Assembly: GCF_019925205.1 (NCBI RefSeq)
Contig: NC_083567.1
Coordinates: 4,340,001-4,404,000 of the forward strand
Source of the DNA: Metopolophium dirhodum
Taxonomy: Eukaryota > Arthropoda > Insecta > Hemiptera > Aphididae
Reading direction: 5' to 3'
DNA: 64,000 nt
The position numbers and the translations under genes are program-made. Positions 1-10,899 of the stretch are shown here, piece after piece (the stretch's first letter is position 1; each line of letters starts with the position of its first letter). The notes below the pieces were generated by a model. That model worked only from the letters and a program-made list of their open reading frames with translations. It did not search any database and was not told the origin of the DNA.

Positions 1-1389
1 AACAATAGGAACAATTATAAAGTTATAAAGCGATTGAGTCCGACGTCCGTCTTCCGACAAGATTGCGATAACATAATATACGTTTGTCATTTTGTAAAAT
101 AGATAACGTGTAATGACTAATGACTAGTTTGAAATGTACAAATACTTACAAGAAACTGCAGTTGTACACTTATACATTAAGTGTGTAGTTAGTTTTTGTT
201 TATTTGTTATATTATAAATATATACCTACTTTAAAAATTTCGGGGGGGGGAGGTGCTTGAACCTCTATACGGGCCTGGCCAGGGATCATGTGTCGCTAAC
301 AGACCTATACTCTTTTGTTAGAAAAGTGCTGGCTGGGGAATTAAATAATAATAATTTGATTAGGCCATAACATTTGCATTTTGGCGATCTTGTAAAAATC
401 GCAATTTGTTAGGTTAATTTAGCAAAACTGCTTTATTTGCAGGGTGAGTGATTTGTAATGGGCGACCTTTTCTAATATCCTGTGATGCGTTTGAGCAGTA
501 TTTTATCAACCCTTTCATTTCGACAGATCTGGGATTGTCCGTAATTTCCTCGGGTACACGAAAAGATGCGTTTTCAAGAGGTTAGTTTCAAAAAAATTAT
601 CATTTTCAATTGAAATGCATCGTTTATTTCATTTTGTAATACAATTTTTTTCAATTTTAACATCCATATTTGAAACGTTACACTGATAACTAACAGTAAC
701 AATACTATAACGAGTTCAAGTTTCTTACGTTCGCGCAATACTGATATTCGTGCCACAATTATTATAATGTTTAGGTTGATATTATAATATTATTTGATTT
801 TAATCTTTATAATTTAATATTTTGTATCGTACCTATCATACTAGCTCAAACACATTATAAACAACTCGCCCAAGCACATTGTTTTTATTAGGAGTATAAA
901 AAGTCAACCCCCCATAATATGTATTATCATAATAAAAGTTATTATTTCTATACTGCAAGTGATTTGCATTTAGTCGACAGCAAAACAGACAACATCTAAG
1001 TTTTCAACAACCAACATAATTGTAGACGATCAATAATTATTTTTTTATCTACGGTCACACCAAAATTTTAAATTCTGGTAATTTGATATAGGAAATTAGA
1101 GTTCCTTATAAAAAGGAATTCGTTCTTTTTTAAAAAAAAAAAGGAATTTCTTCGTAAGTGTATGTGTTTGGGCTGCCGGCTATTCCCTAGCATTTGGCCG
1201 GGCAGCTACTCGAAAGGAAAGAAAATGGTGTTCAACTTTGGGCGGGATAGGTGACTAATAAATATGAATAACAACACGTCTAAAATAATTGACAATACTA
1301 TATTATCAACACTACAAATGTGCGTTTGTTGGCCGGGAAAACGACTCTTCCCGAGCGCAACTCAAAACAATAATAAGGAATAATATTGA
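1..1389. other. AT-rich non-coding DNA, no gene seen
   Basis: There is no credible coding region here. The stretch is strongly AT-rich, with a run of G around 242-250 and an A-run near 1130-1142. A segment at about 395-515 matches about 54085-54200, so it is part of a dispersed repeat. Nothing else is recognised. Confidence 0.6.
395..515 (+). repeat. Dispersed repeat, second copy near 54.1 kb
   Basis: The segment shares blocks such as TATCCTGTG, CGTTTGAGCAGTATTTTATC and GTGAGTGATTT, in the same order, with 54085-54200 (TATCCTGTG, CGTTCGAGCAGTATTTTATC, GCGAGTGATTT). It looks like an old mobile-element fragment. The family is not recognised, although the minus strand of the 54-kb copy keeps a 70-codon open frame. 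Confidence 0.5.
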
Positions 1390-1600
1390 TATACGTAATG
1401 ATAACAATAGTGATAATAGATTACCGGCCGGCATATAACCTAACCGGCCGGTGGGGCGGTGTATCGGCGGCGACTGCAACAGCTGCAGCTGCGACGATGG
1501 CGATTACACGCAGGTGAACGGGGTGCGGCGGCTGTTGGCGGCGGCACCGGACGACGGCGAGTGTCCGGATTACGTAATGCGCAAATTACGTAATCACGGA
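1390..1600. promoter_or_regulatory. GC-rich island with palindromic sites
   Basis: This is a sharp GC-rich, CpG-containing island in AT-rich surroundings. It has an inverted pair of CCGGCCGG blocks around 1423-1452 and two copies of ATTACGTAAT about 16 bp apart around 1570-1595, which can also pair with each other. TTACGTAA is the consensus for PAR-type bZIP factors. An ATG in good context (GACGATGGCG) lies near 1494 and is followed by CAG|GTGAAC, which would fit a tiny first exon. Promoter function is inference, and the island may simply be mobile-element sequence. Confidence 0.25.
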
Positions 1601-1639
1601 ACGAACTAGCGTCACACGAGGGATACACCATAGTATGGT

Positions 1640-2159
1640 TAGGTTAGGACAAACAAGGCACATGACTTTACTTTCAATAACAAAGTATTGATTGATCCAT
1701 TTATGTTGAAATACACGACATTCAGAATCTATTTTTCTTTTTTTACTGACATTCATTTTAACTAGTTTAAAATTTAAATTAACAGCCAAATAAACGATTA
1801 CTAATATAAGACATAAAATATAAATTAAAATGTTATAAAAATTACTCACGACGCAAACCGCACATACCCGTATGAAAAACGCAATGTTACTGAGCACAAT
1901 CGAAAATTAAAATTATAACCCAAATACACTCGTCGTATCTACTCTATCTTATCGGTAACTGTCAAAGTGTCAAGGTATATCCACAATTATAAATCCATTA
2001 TTATATGACTGATAGAAACGTTCAACTATATTTATACAATATGATTTTTTTTTGATATGATATTCAATTAAATTTCGTTGTTATAGAATTTAAAGCGGGC
2101 CGTATTTAATAGACTCGCGGGCCGGATGCGGCCCGCGGGCCGCCGGTTGCCGACCACTG
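1640..2159 (-). mobile_element. 5' fragment of a hAT-type transposon
   Basis: The right edge (about 2096-2159) is a GC-rich end that reads CAGTGGTCGGCAACC on the minus strand, followed by GGCCCGCGGGCCGC. This is the typical terminus of many hAT elements. Inside, on the minus strand, lies the start of a transposase-like frame. No matching left terminus was found, so the element is truncated or fused to the GC-rich island on its left. TIR-type end plus BED-like peptide support the call; the exact left border is unknown. Confidence 0.5.
1648..1770 (-). pseudogene. hAT transposase N-terminal fragment (ZBED-like)
   Basis: The minus strand encodes a peptide beginning MNVSKKRKIDSECRVFQHKW and continuing to a CLVC pair. 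This resembles the start of the BED-like zinc finger of hAT transposases of the ZBED5/FAM200 type, where a basic K-R-K stretch precedes a W-x-x-x-F/Y-F segment and a C-x2-C. The homologous segment ends soon after CLVC, so the second half of the finger and the whole catalytic domain are missing. The reading frame extends upstream to about 1897, but that part is unrelated hydrophobic AT-rich sequence. It is a relic. Confidence 0.45.
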
Positions 2160-2335
2160 CACCATACGAATGCACAATCACAATATTACGCCGGACGGCG
2201 CGACCACGAAATAATAATGCACAACTATGCTATCCTCGCACCACACGTGGTTGTCGAACGACGGACGGTCGGCTCTCTTGGAGTGTACGGAAAAGACGCA
2301 CGGTCTGCTCTTTTGGAGCTTACGAAAAAGTCTAT

Positions 2336-2545
2336 AAGTCGGCGACAGGAAAACTTCAAAACTGGCCCCTGTGTACCGCGACCCGCTACTGCTTCCCCAC
2401 CCGATAGCAATTGGTTCTCAACCTATACCGCATACTGAGTGGCTGTCGCAGTGCCACTCGTAATACACATTACGTTGTGGACCACTGAGGCAAAACGGCC
2501 GCTAGATTCGTGACAGTCAGGGGCCATTTTTCGTGTCGCCGACTT
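2336..2545. mobile_element. 210-bp MITE related to the DD82E transposon at 24.5-26.7 kb
   Basis: The two ends are inverted repeats: AAGTCGGCGACA at the left, and the complement of TGTCGCCGACTT at the right. Just inside each end the sequence matches the corresponding end of the 24548-26710 transposon. Near the left end both share ACCGCGACCCG followed by CTTCCC and then TTGGTTCTCAACCTATA. Near the right end both share AACGGCCGCTAGA. The MITE is therefore an internally deleted, diverged relative of that transposon. It encodes nothing. Confidence 0.7.
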
Positions 2546-4022
2546 CGTTTTTTTTATAGTTTTAGATGCGTCGTCTCGCGGACCGGTTGCCAAATGTTGC
2601 ACGAAGAACGGCAGCAAGTTCGAACAGTATGATTTAACTCTAAAGTATCAAAGTTATACCAAGTTTGTCGTTTTTACTTAATTCCATCTACGGTAGATAA
2701 ATAAAATCAATTTATACAAAATCCTATCTTAACCTAACCGTAATAAAATCTGATGAATAAAAAAAAACAAATTCAACCCTTTGTAAATTAACCTATTATG
2801 ACCAAGTAGTTTCGGAGTTTATCCCGTGACACGAGATTTTTATATACATAAGATAACAAGTAGGTACATATTTTATAATACTAATTGAGATTTTCTTCAA
2901 AATTAAATTGTTGTCCAACGTATGTCGATTGTCTTAACGTCGATACTCGATAATAATCACTAACTAGCAATATACATTATACACATTAAAAATAATATAT
3001 CTTAATTTCAATTATTTACATAATTATCTGTGTAAATTACTGGAACTAGAAATTCGTTCCGAACAATTTTGTTATTTTTCCTTGAAAAAAAGAACTAGTT
3101 TATTTTCTGGTCCTTTTTTTATAAAAAATAATTTGTTCCAGGAATCCGTTCCTTTTGGAACTCGTTCCTTCCAAACACTGATAAATGTATAATGTATTCA
3201 ATATAAAGAGCAGTTGCAGTAGCCAGTAAGTACTTGTAACATCATTCAAACATCATATTCGTATTTTACGATCAGTCATGATGCACTGTTTGACATTGAT
3301 TATGCGTATAATATGTTACCGGCAAAGACGTAAATTAAGAAATTAATGTTAATTAATTATAGTCGATAACAATATTTCCGATCAAATTAGACGGGTATAC
3401 GATATTGACTAAGAAATAACTAGTGATTCATGACAAATTATAATTTGTAAAAGTATAATTTGTGATGTAGTGATGGGCAACGTGATAATTTTGTGTAGCG
3501 GTATTGTTCTGAATTTTCCGATATAAGTTGTACGAAATCGATATCGTGTCGAAAATATCGAAAATATTTTTTAATCATTTTAAATATTAACTACTTAGTA
3601 CTCATTAGTCATTAGTTATTAGAATTAAAATTAATAATTAACATAAATAAATATAAATACTGAATTAAAACTTATAATTTATAAATTCAAAAATTTGCTT
3701 TACATTGCTAATTGAAGATAAGAAAAAAAACTTGCTACAACAATTTCCGATATACCTAGGATATGTTAGGCTCGGTTAAGTTATAATAGGACATAATTAA
3801 TAAAAATGTTAAATCAATTCAAATCAAATGTCAAAAATCTATTGTAAACTGGTTGTTAGGTGAACTCTAATTGTAGGTAAGTTAGGTACTTAGTTGTAAA
3901 CAGTTATGTATATAAAAGTTTAAAAAATGTATTTGTAAATTTTAATTAGAAATGGCCTCGCGTTGTAAAGTCGATTTATCTATAATCGGTACTAACAATA
4001 ACGTACTTTCCGGCTCTAATAT
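2546..4022. other. AT-rich non-coding DNA with old repeat debris
   Basis: No gene is seen. Around 3045-3175 there are several GGAAC/GTTCC blocks (CGTTCC, GGAACTCGTTCC) ending in AAACACTG, resembling the end of a small hAT-type MITE. Around 3475-3570 there is a TAGTGATGGGCAA motif followed by ATCGATATCG-like repeats, also reminiscent of a hAT-type MITE. Neither has a second end that I can identify. Confidence 0.4.
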
Positions 4023-4029
4023 GGTTAGG
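4023..4029 (+). repeat. Putative 5' target-site duplication GGTTAGG
   Basis: GGTTAGG here matches GGTTAGG at 9474-9480, directly after the poly(A) tail of the R1-clade element. The duplication is short and TTAGG-like motifs are common in the window, so it could be chance. Confidence 0.4.
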
Positions 4030-4499
4030 TTATGGATGGTTCTCTTCCGACGGGACCCACCTTGACGCGGTGGAGGAGCTTGCGGACCTTAAATGGTTTT
4101 ACCAAGCGGTCCCATACCCGGCTGTGACCTTAACCGGTAAGTCGGAGCACAGAGAGTCTGTCCTTACCTTCACTGGTAGGGATCGGCAGGCTTGGAGCCA
4201 GCCTGCACACACCTGCAAAGGCTCTGAACCGGCCCTGACCTTAACCAGTTGGGGCCGGCAAGGTCGGAGGTAGCCTGCTCCCGGACGAGCAAAAGCCCTA
4301 CGGGAAGGAAATCCCCGACAGAAAAACCAGGCTAGAACTGTCCTCAACAGTCTCTCCGGAACGCGATCAACTCCCGAGAAGCAGCACGATCAGGAATCAG
4401 CGGACCGGACAGGACGCAACGGGGGTCTGGTAAACCCCCGCCAAGGCAACTATCATCTGTGGGAAGCGGCGATCCCGCAGATTAAAAGCTGTTTGAAAG
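4030..4499 (+). promoter_or_regulatory. 5' UTR of the R1-clade element
   Basis: The GC-rich leader precedes ORF1. It contains two similar segments, each with CTTAACC(G/A)GT followed by GG-rich sequence, at about 4128-4140 and 4241-4253. Non-LTR elements carry internal promoters at their 5' end, so this leader is the expected place for one. No specific core-promoter motif is clear. Confidence 0.5.
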
Positions 4500-6038
4500 A
4501 TGGAAGCACAACGAAAATATATTTCTACCTCAGATGGTGAACCGATCTCATCGGGGAATCCACCCTCTACGGAGGCAGGCCCCAAGGATTCTGGGGGGGG
4601 GGGGGGGCGTCCATTAATCAATCTACAAACAAGCCCGTCAAAACTTAATGTCATGCTGACTGCCTCGAGCACTAGCAAAGAGAAGCAGCCATGCATTCAG
4701 GCGGCCATAGGTAATCTTAAGAGTACCATCAAACAACAATATAAACTAATCAATGGCATACTTGCGGCCATTGATTACCTGTCCACGTGTCAAGAAAAAA
4801 CCAAATCCCCAGTAGTGATAGAGGCCATTGACCTCGCTATTAAATCGACAGAGAACCTTAAATTGTCCACAACCAGCGTTCACAGCGCTTTCTACGAGGT
4901 TGAGAAGGCAGCGATCAGAGGGTCCAGCGACCAAAAGCTAACAGCAGCCGGGGTTCTGCCAGCCCTGGAGGAGAACAGAGCCGCTATCAATGAACTGAGA
5001 ACGTTGATGGAAAAGCAGGGTGAAGCACTAGGGGAGTTCTCACAACAAATGCAGCAGCAACATCAACAACGGAACTCGCACGATGCGCAACCAGCAGACC
5101 AGTTAGCCTCCCCCAAAGTCCCAAAAGGACCGCAGAGGAAGCAGAAGAAACAGAAGCCACAGCCTACGACTGCTGATGTTGCTCTGAAGAAGGACCTACT
5201 ACTGCGCCAGGGTCACCCGCAGCCAGGCACAGCTACAAATAATTCGGAACTTGAAACCAGGGAGTGGAAAGAAGTCACCAAACGCGGGGCGTTCAAAAAT
5301 CCCTCCAAGGCAACACCGAATTCAACCACCAAAAAGAAGACCGACGCGGAGGCCTTGGTCCGGAGGCGAGCTCCCAGGACGGAAGCGGTGACAATTACAG
5401 ACCCCGCAGACGGTGAAACATACGCCAGCGTGATGAGGCTTGCGACTAGCTGCATCGATCCGCAAGAACATGGAATTCAAATCGGGAAAGTACGGCGCAC
5501 TAAAGCTGGAGCTATCCTCATGGAGGTCAGCGGGAAAGAAGAGGCCGATAAACTATCCACCCTCCTTTGTGAAACCCTTGGCCAAAGAGCGAAAGTTAGC
5601 AGACCCAGGAGAACGACTCCAGTCCTGGTTATCAACATCCCAGAATGGCTGGACGATGACAAGGTGAGATGCTCGATTGCGGCGGCAGACCCGTGCCTAG
5701 ATATTTCAGGGATCAGCCTAAGAGAGAATGCTGGAGGGGGTAAGGTAGCTAAGCTGACTGTGGACATGGACACTGCTCTTAGGCTGTCTGCTCAAAAAAA
5801 CATTAAAATAGGATGGAACTTATGCCGCGTCAAGCTCTTAGAAGCAAAGACACCGACGTGCTACAGATTCCAGGCGAGTGGTCACATCGTGGCAGAATGC
5901 CAAGCCACAGCTGCCCTGCCAAGAAAGTGCTACCGATGCCGCGGAGCAGGACACCTCGCAGCAACGTGCCAGGTAGTTAGACCTGGGCATAAGAAGAGCG
6001 GAGTTCCGGAACCCGCAGATGAAGGGGTAAATGAATAA
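4500..6038 (+). CDS. R1-clade retrotransposon ORF1 (gag-like nucleic-acid-binding protein)
   Basis: The intact frame is 512 codons, close to the usual length for R1-clade ORF1. ORF1 proteins bind the element RNA and form the RNP. The N-terminal half is low-complexity and helix-prone, with a Gln-rich stretch around residues 182-192 and a Lys-rich stretch around 211-223. The middle (about 290-440) is the conserved ORF1 domain. The end carries zinc knuckles: CYRCRGAGHLAATC is a perfect C-x2-C-x4-H-x4-C, while the one before it reads CYRFQASGHIVAEC, with Phe in place of the second Cys. A G-run at 4598-4607 codes for a Gly tract. The start is the first ATG after the leader. The stop lies inside the first codons of ORF2. 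Confidence 0.85.
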   Translation: MEAQRKYISTSDGEPISSGNPPSTEAGPKDSGGGGGRPLINLQTSPSKLNVMLTASSTSKEKQPCIQAAIGNLKSTIKQQYKLINGILAAIDYLSTCQEKTKSPVVIEAIDLAIKSTENLKLSTTSVHSAFYEVEKAAIRGSSDQKLTAAGVLPALEENRAAINELRTLMEKQGEALGEFSQQMQQQHQQRNSHDAQPADQLASPKVPKGPQRKQKKQKPQPTTADVALKKDLLLRQGHPQPGTATNNSELETREWKEVTKRGAFKNPSKATPNSTTKKKTDAEALVRRRAPRTEAVTITDPADGETYASVMRLATSCIDPQEHGIQIGKVRRTKAGAILMEVSGKEEADKLSTLLCETLGQRAKVSRPRRTTPVLVINIPEWLDDDKVRCSIAAADPCLDISGISLRENAGGGKVAKLTVDMDTALRLSAQKNIKIGWNLCRVKLLEAKTPTCYRFQASGHIVAECQATAALPRKCYRCRGAGHLAATCQVVRPGHKKSGVPEPADEGVNE

Positions 6039-9000
6039 GTTCATCCAAGTGAACCTGAACCACTTCAAGGTGGCTCAGGACCTGCTCCGGCAGTACACGG
6101 CCGAGCAGCGCGTAGAGGTTGTGCTCATTACCGACCCCTATTCTGCTCCCGAAGGTTCAACCTCATGGTTCACCAGCTCCGGAACACAGAGAGCGGCCAT
6201 TTGGCTCGCAGGCACTAGAGTCACCGCAGCCAAAATCCACATAGACCCAGAGTTCGTATCCGCCCGCCTGAACGGAATCCAGACGTTTAGTTGCTACGCA
6301 TCGCCCAACAAGTCACGGGCCGAGTTCGAAGACCTACTGCAGCGATTGGAGGACAAGGTCAAGGCCGTCGAACCAGGGGTCCCAGTCCTTATTTCAGGAG
6401 ACTTCAACGCGCGGTCTGCGGCATGGGGTGACTGGTCCCGTGATACCCGAGGAGACGATCTGAGCACCCTGTTCAGCTCTCTTGGACTGCAGGTCCTAAA
6501 CGAGGGATCAAAGCCAACCTTCGTGGGAATAGGCAGAGGCTCAATAGTAGACATCACTGCGGTGTCCGAGTCCCTTGGAAGACGCGTCTCTGGATGGTGC
6601 GTGTGCGACGAGGTGGAGAGCTTATCTGACCATCAGTACATCGCGTTTCATTTAGAGGATACCAGAACCAGAGCCCCCGAAATCAGATACGAGCCGAGGG
6701 GCTGGAAGACTGAGGGCGAGATTAACAGCCAATATATGGAAATAGGACTTCTCCTGGCGAGGTGGACCAGTGATCGTGCCCTGTTCGCCACATCCACCAA
6801 TGCCCAACAGCGATCCCAGGCCGTCCACGAGTCCATCACTACGGCCTGCGACTTCACCCTTAGGCGCATGGCCCCTAGCCCAACGGGGAAACCTCCTGCT
6901 CATTGGTGGAATGACGAAATTGCCTCTGAGCGAAAAAAATGCATTGTGGCGAAGCGAACCAAAACCAGATGCGCTGCAAAACTCCACCGATGCCGCACAC
7001 GTGGGCAACACTCAGTCAGTGAAGAGGAAGCTGCAATCTCAGCCTCCACTGCCTATAAGGAAACCAGGAAAAATCTGAAAATCGCCATCGCGCAGAGTAA
7101 GAAGAGATGCTGGAACGAACTGCTCGAAACCATCGACAGCGACCCATGGGGAAAACCCTGCAAGCTGGTCGCCCGAAGGCTACGTGGTCCTCCCGCAACT
7201 AGCAAGATGGAACGCGAGTCAGTACTACGAATCACGGACGTACTCTTCCCCCTCCATCCCCCGATGACGATGCAAGCACTCGATGTGAATCAGACCCCCC
7301 CTCCCCCCTTCACAATAGAGGAGGTTAGCAAAGCGGTTGATAAAACCAAGAGGAAAAACACCGCCCCGGGTATGGACAACATAAACGGTAAAATAATTAG
7401 TGTTGTTCACCAAGTATGCCCGTCCATGCTACTGGGAATGTTCAACCAGTGCATTAAAGAAGGAGTGATTCCTTCCGGCTGGAAGAGGGCTCGCGTCATC
7501 CTTTTAAAGAAGGGAAACAAACCAGAAGGAGAACCTGCTTCATACAGACCAATTTGTCTCCTGAACGTAGTAGGAAAAGTATTCGAGTCCCTGTTGGTGG
7601 CAAGGCTACATGAACACATTGCCGGCAGAGATGGCTTGTCTCATAACCAGTTTGGCTTTACCAAACAGCTGTCCACGGACGATGTGGTGAGGAAACTCCA
7701 GAGTAAGATCCTCTCCGAAATAAATTTCCCCTCTTCAAAGTTCTGCGTGGCAATCAGCCTGGATATCAAGAATGCCTTTGATTCCATTGGCTGGAATGAG
7801 GTCATGCTGGCATTAAACCAGGCCGAAACCCCAGTGTACCTGAAAAAAGTCTTCCAGGAGTCCTGGACCAGGACTACTTTTCCGGGAGGTCAGCCGAAAC
7901 TTCAGCTGGAGATCAAAAAGTAGAGATCCAGGTATCATGCGGTGTCCCTCAAGGCTCCGTCGTCGGCCCACTTCTTTGGAACCTTGCTTACGACCGGATA
8001 CTCCAACTCCAACTCCCGCGTGGGTCCAGACTTATCGGTTTCGCTGACGACACCCTAGTTATAAGCTCGGGGAAAACCATCCCAGAGCTGGAAACAATTG
8101 CCAACGAGACACTCTCCCTGGTCTCTGAAGAGATCCGGAACATAGGACTGTCACTGGCAGTGCATAAAATCGAGGCGGTTGTGTTCACCAACAAATATAA
8201 GTTCGAGACCCCAAGGCTGCTACTTGACGGTCAAACCATCCAGCCTAAGGGCAACATGAAGTACTTGGGGATGATAGTGGAGCGTGGCCTACTCTTCAAG
8301 GACCACATTGTCGAAGCTTCATCCAAGGCGGAAAAGATGGCAAACGCCCTAGGGAGACTTATGCCTAACATCGGAGGCCCAAAAGAGTCTAGAAGGAAAC
8401 TCCTCTTATCAGTCACAATGGTGATACTCCTTTACGGAGCACCATCCTGGGCAGAGACAATGTCCCTGGTCCCGAGAAACAAGGCACTAGTTAACGGCGT
8501 GCAGCGGAAGGCGCTACTCCGAAACATCTGCGGCTACCGCACAGTGTCGGAAACAGCCACTAACATCCTGGCCGGCTCGCCGCCTGCCGACTTACTGGCC
8601 GAGGAACGCAGTGCCTCGTTCAGCGAGAAGAGGTCTGGTGTACGCAGCGAGCACTCTCCCCGTGCCACCACAATGGTGAAGTGGAAAGCACGCATCGCTG
8701 AGTCGCAATCCGGTGATTGGAGCCAGCGGCTAATCCCGGACGTTGAAAAGTGGTGCCTCGGCAAACAAGGGGACCTAGACTACCATTCAATAAAAATCCT
8801 TTCTGGACACGGTTGCTTTGGAGTCTACCTCCACAAAATCGGAAAGGAAGAGTCTGATGCTTGCCACCACTGCAATTCGTGCTGCGACAGCGCGGAACAC
8901 ACGCTGGTCGAATGTCCGGCATGGGACTACGAGAGAATTCAGCTGGAACGTGCGATCGGGTGCACAGTAACAGTAGCCAGCCTCGTGCCCGCTATGCTGA

Positions 9001-9128
9001 CCTCCCCCGCCAACTGGCAGGCCGTCAAAGATTTCTCCAGAGCGGTAATAACAAAGAAAGAGTCCGACGAAAGAGCCAGGGAGCGACCAGGTGGATCTAG
9101 AGCAAGAGCAAGAGTAAGGAGGGTTTAG
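6031..9128 (+). pseudogene. R1-clade ORF2: endonuclease / reverse transcriptase, one frameshift
   Basis: ORF2 starts at an ATG that overlaps the ORF1 stop by 8 bp. The N-terminal APE-type endonuclease (residues 1-215) shows SGDFNARSAAWG and the C-terminal LSDHQ. Its catalytic Glu motif reads TDPY where the family usually has S/T-E-P-Y. The RT follows with ASYRPICLLNVVGKVFE, NQFGF and SLDIKNAFDSIGW. The first frame ends at 7923. The next frame, already open from about 7872, carries CGVPQGSVVGP and the catalytic FADD (8039-8050) and runs to 9128, so a small insertion or deletion lies near 7860-7875. The C-terminal end has a zinc motif, CHHC...H-x4-C (8866-8925). Confidence 0.85.
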
Positions 9129-9473
9129 TAGAGGAAACGGACGTCAGGTCAGGCAGGAGCCGTCAAAAGATAGCCGAGGAGGAGGATCGAGCACGTCAGG
9201 CTGTGGACCGGAGGCACGGACTCCCTGATGAAGATGAAAATTAGTGTTCATAGTTAAGTAATATATATCTGTAGTCGAAGGCAAATTAGGAGATTAGAGG
9301 CTCCATCTAATGTACCATTACCATTTTGTGATAGAGGCGAGTGGGGGATTGGCCTCCACTTCTAATTGTTTGTATTAGATGTTGATTTTCCAATAAACGA
9401 TGGGGACCGGAGGAGAAGTAATGCTAACGCGGTTCCTCTTCCGGTTCTCGATACCACAATAAAAAAAAAAAAA
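9129..9473 (+). other. 3' UTR and poly(A) tail of the R1-clade element
   Basis: The UTR carries AATAAACGATGG at 9392-9403, then a hairpin whose arms are GGACCGGAGGAG (9403-9414) and CTCTTCCGGTTC (9436-9447), and then 13 A. The second R1-type element (30.0-32.4 kb) has the same arrangement before its own A-run, so the hairpin may be the structure that the reverse transcriptase recognises. Confidence 0.65.
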
Positions 9474-10895
9474 GGTTAGGATGGTCGTACATTACGTACA
9501 TTTTAAGTAAAATATGTCATCCATATAGTTGGTATACAGTATAAATCACGATAATTTATTTATTATAATAATGAAATATTAATTATATTAATTAAATTAT
9601 AATAGGCACTAGCACATTGCATAACATATATCTAATATCTACCTGTATAGTACCTACCTTCAAAATATCACACTACAACAAATGGTAAAAGTAAATGATT
9701 CAATTTATTTATTTTATTTATGTAATATTAAGTATAATTTATCTTATATGTATTATTAAATTTCTGACTCAATTTAAATATTTCGGTAAACAAAATTATC
9801 AACATTGTCTATCACTATTAGACATTAAGGTAATTTCCTAGTCATAGTTGTAAAGTTGTAAATGTATAAACAAAGTATTTGAATTTTACAACCTTGCCTA
9901 TATTGTCTAGGTAGGAGGCATTGACAATATCTACTAATGTTAGGAATTTATAATATTGCAATATTGGTTAGCCATTTACGTTACAAAGTATTTTACATTA
10001 TTGACGGTAACATAATATTATACACTAAATACATAGTTACTATTACAATATATTTTAGTAAGTTATATAATCAATTTTAATTTGTTAATACACTCAATAC
10101 TCATACATACTTTCACGGGAAACAGCCAAAAAATCCATATATGCTACTGTCAAAGCTGTAAGAATACACTACATTGTGACAGTTTACAATTGTTTTTGGT
10201 ATATCTACATTCTACATTCTACATATTATTATAAGTTAGTTACATCATAATAATATAACTCTTTAGATAAAATATTCAATAGATTCAATAATTTTTTTTT
10301 TTTATTTAATTATAAAATGAATTACAGTTTTATTCATTGGGTGAAACATTTCAATTGAATTTCTACATTTATTCGGAACCTCATCTATCCAGGACTGATC
10401 TTACTTATGGTGCGGTACGTATACTTTCTTAGTAAAAACAACTACTTAACGTACTAAGGTCCACTCCGACAGAATAATTATCGAGTATGCCATTATAATG
10501 GATGTGTTAAATTTAATTCATTGATAAATCGTTGTAAAGATAAAACAATTTTGAGCGGAGTATCAGTCAGGTATGTCAGACTTCCAGGCTACCATATTTA
10601 AAAAACAAATCAAAATTAATAAATGAAAAAAAATGATTAAATAATGGCTCAAAAAGAGTCAAAATATTTTGAAAATTGTATAACATATGAAAAATGCTTA
10701 CATAAATATTTGGTGAAAATGTCATGTTCTACGGATATTTCTTTTTGGATTACGATAAAATATAAGTATAAAAAATCGAATGATGCGGTATTTTGATCAT
10801 TTACCGGTGAATATTCAACATCGTCACAATTTTAAATTTAAACGCTCAAAGAAAATTAATATTTTTTTATAATTCTAAATAGAAATGAGTAGAAC
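9474..10895. other. Non-coding, diverged repeats
   Basis: No gene is seen. About 10010-10410 is homologous to about 59040-59470 (shared AAAATATTCAATAGATTCAATAA and nearby blocks). About 10480-10870 is a diverged member of the 1.4-kb repeat family found at 21.9, 40.8 and 55.2 kb (shared CTCAAAAAGAGTCAAA and AATGGATG...TTAAATTT). Confidence 0.55.
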
Positions 10896-10899
10896 CCTT

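Larger units (their letters stand above)
4030..9473 (+). mobile_element. Nearly full-length R1-clade non-LTR retrotransposon
   Basis: The GC-richer block stands out from AT-rich flanks. In order it has a 5' UTR (4030-4499), a gag-like ORF1 (4500-6038), an overlapping ORF2 with endonuclease, reverse transcriptase and a C-terminal zinc motif (6031-9128), a 3' UTR with AATAAA, and a 13-A tail. The ORF1/ORF2 overlap of 8 bp and the N-terminal NLNH...AAQDLL-like endonuclease start are typical of the R1 clade, which includes the telomere-repeat specialists TRAS and SART. One frameshift in ORF2 makes this copy non-functional as it stands. Confidence 0.88.

Noticed and set aside
1620..2167. CACCATA(G/C) near 1626 and 2160 as an 8-bp hAT target duplication
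   Set aside because: The sequence next to the left copy does not form a hAT terminus, and the match is 7 of 8, so chance is likely.
4099..8922. Several open frames of 60-120 codons on the minus strand across the R1 element
   Set aside because: They lie opposite GC-rich ORF1/ORF2 coding sequence, show no domains, and are expected shadows of the real frames.
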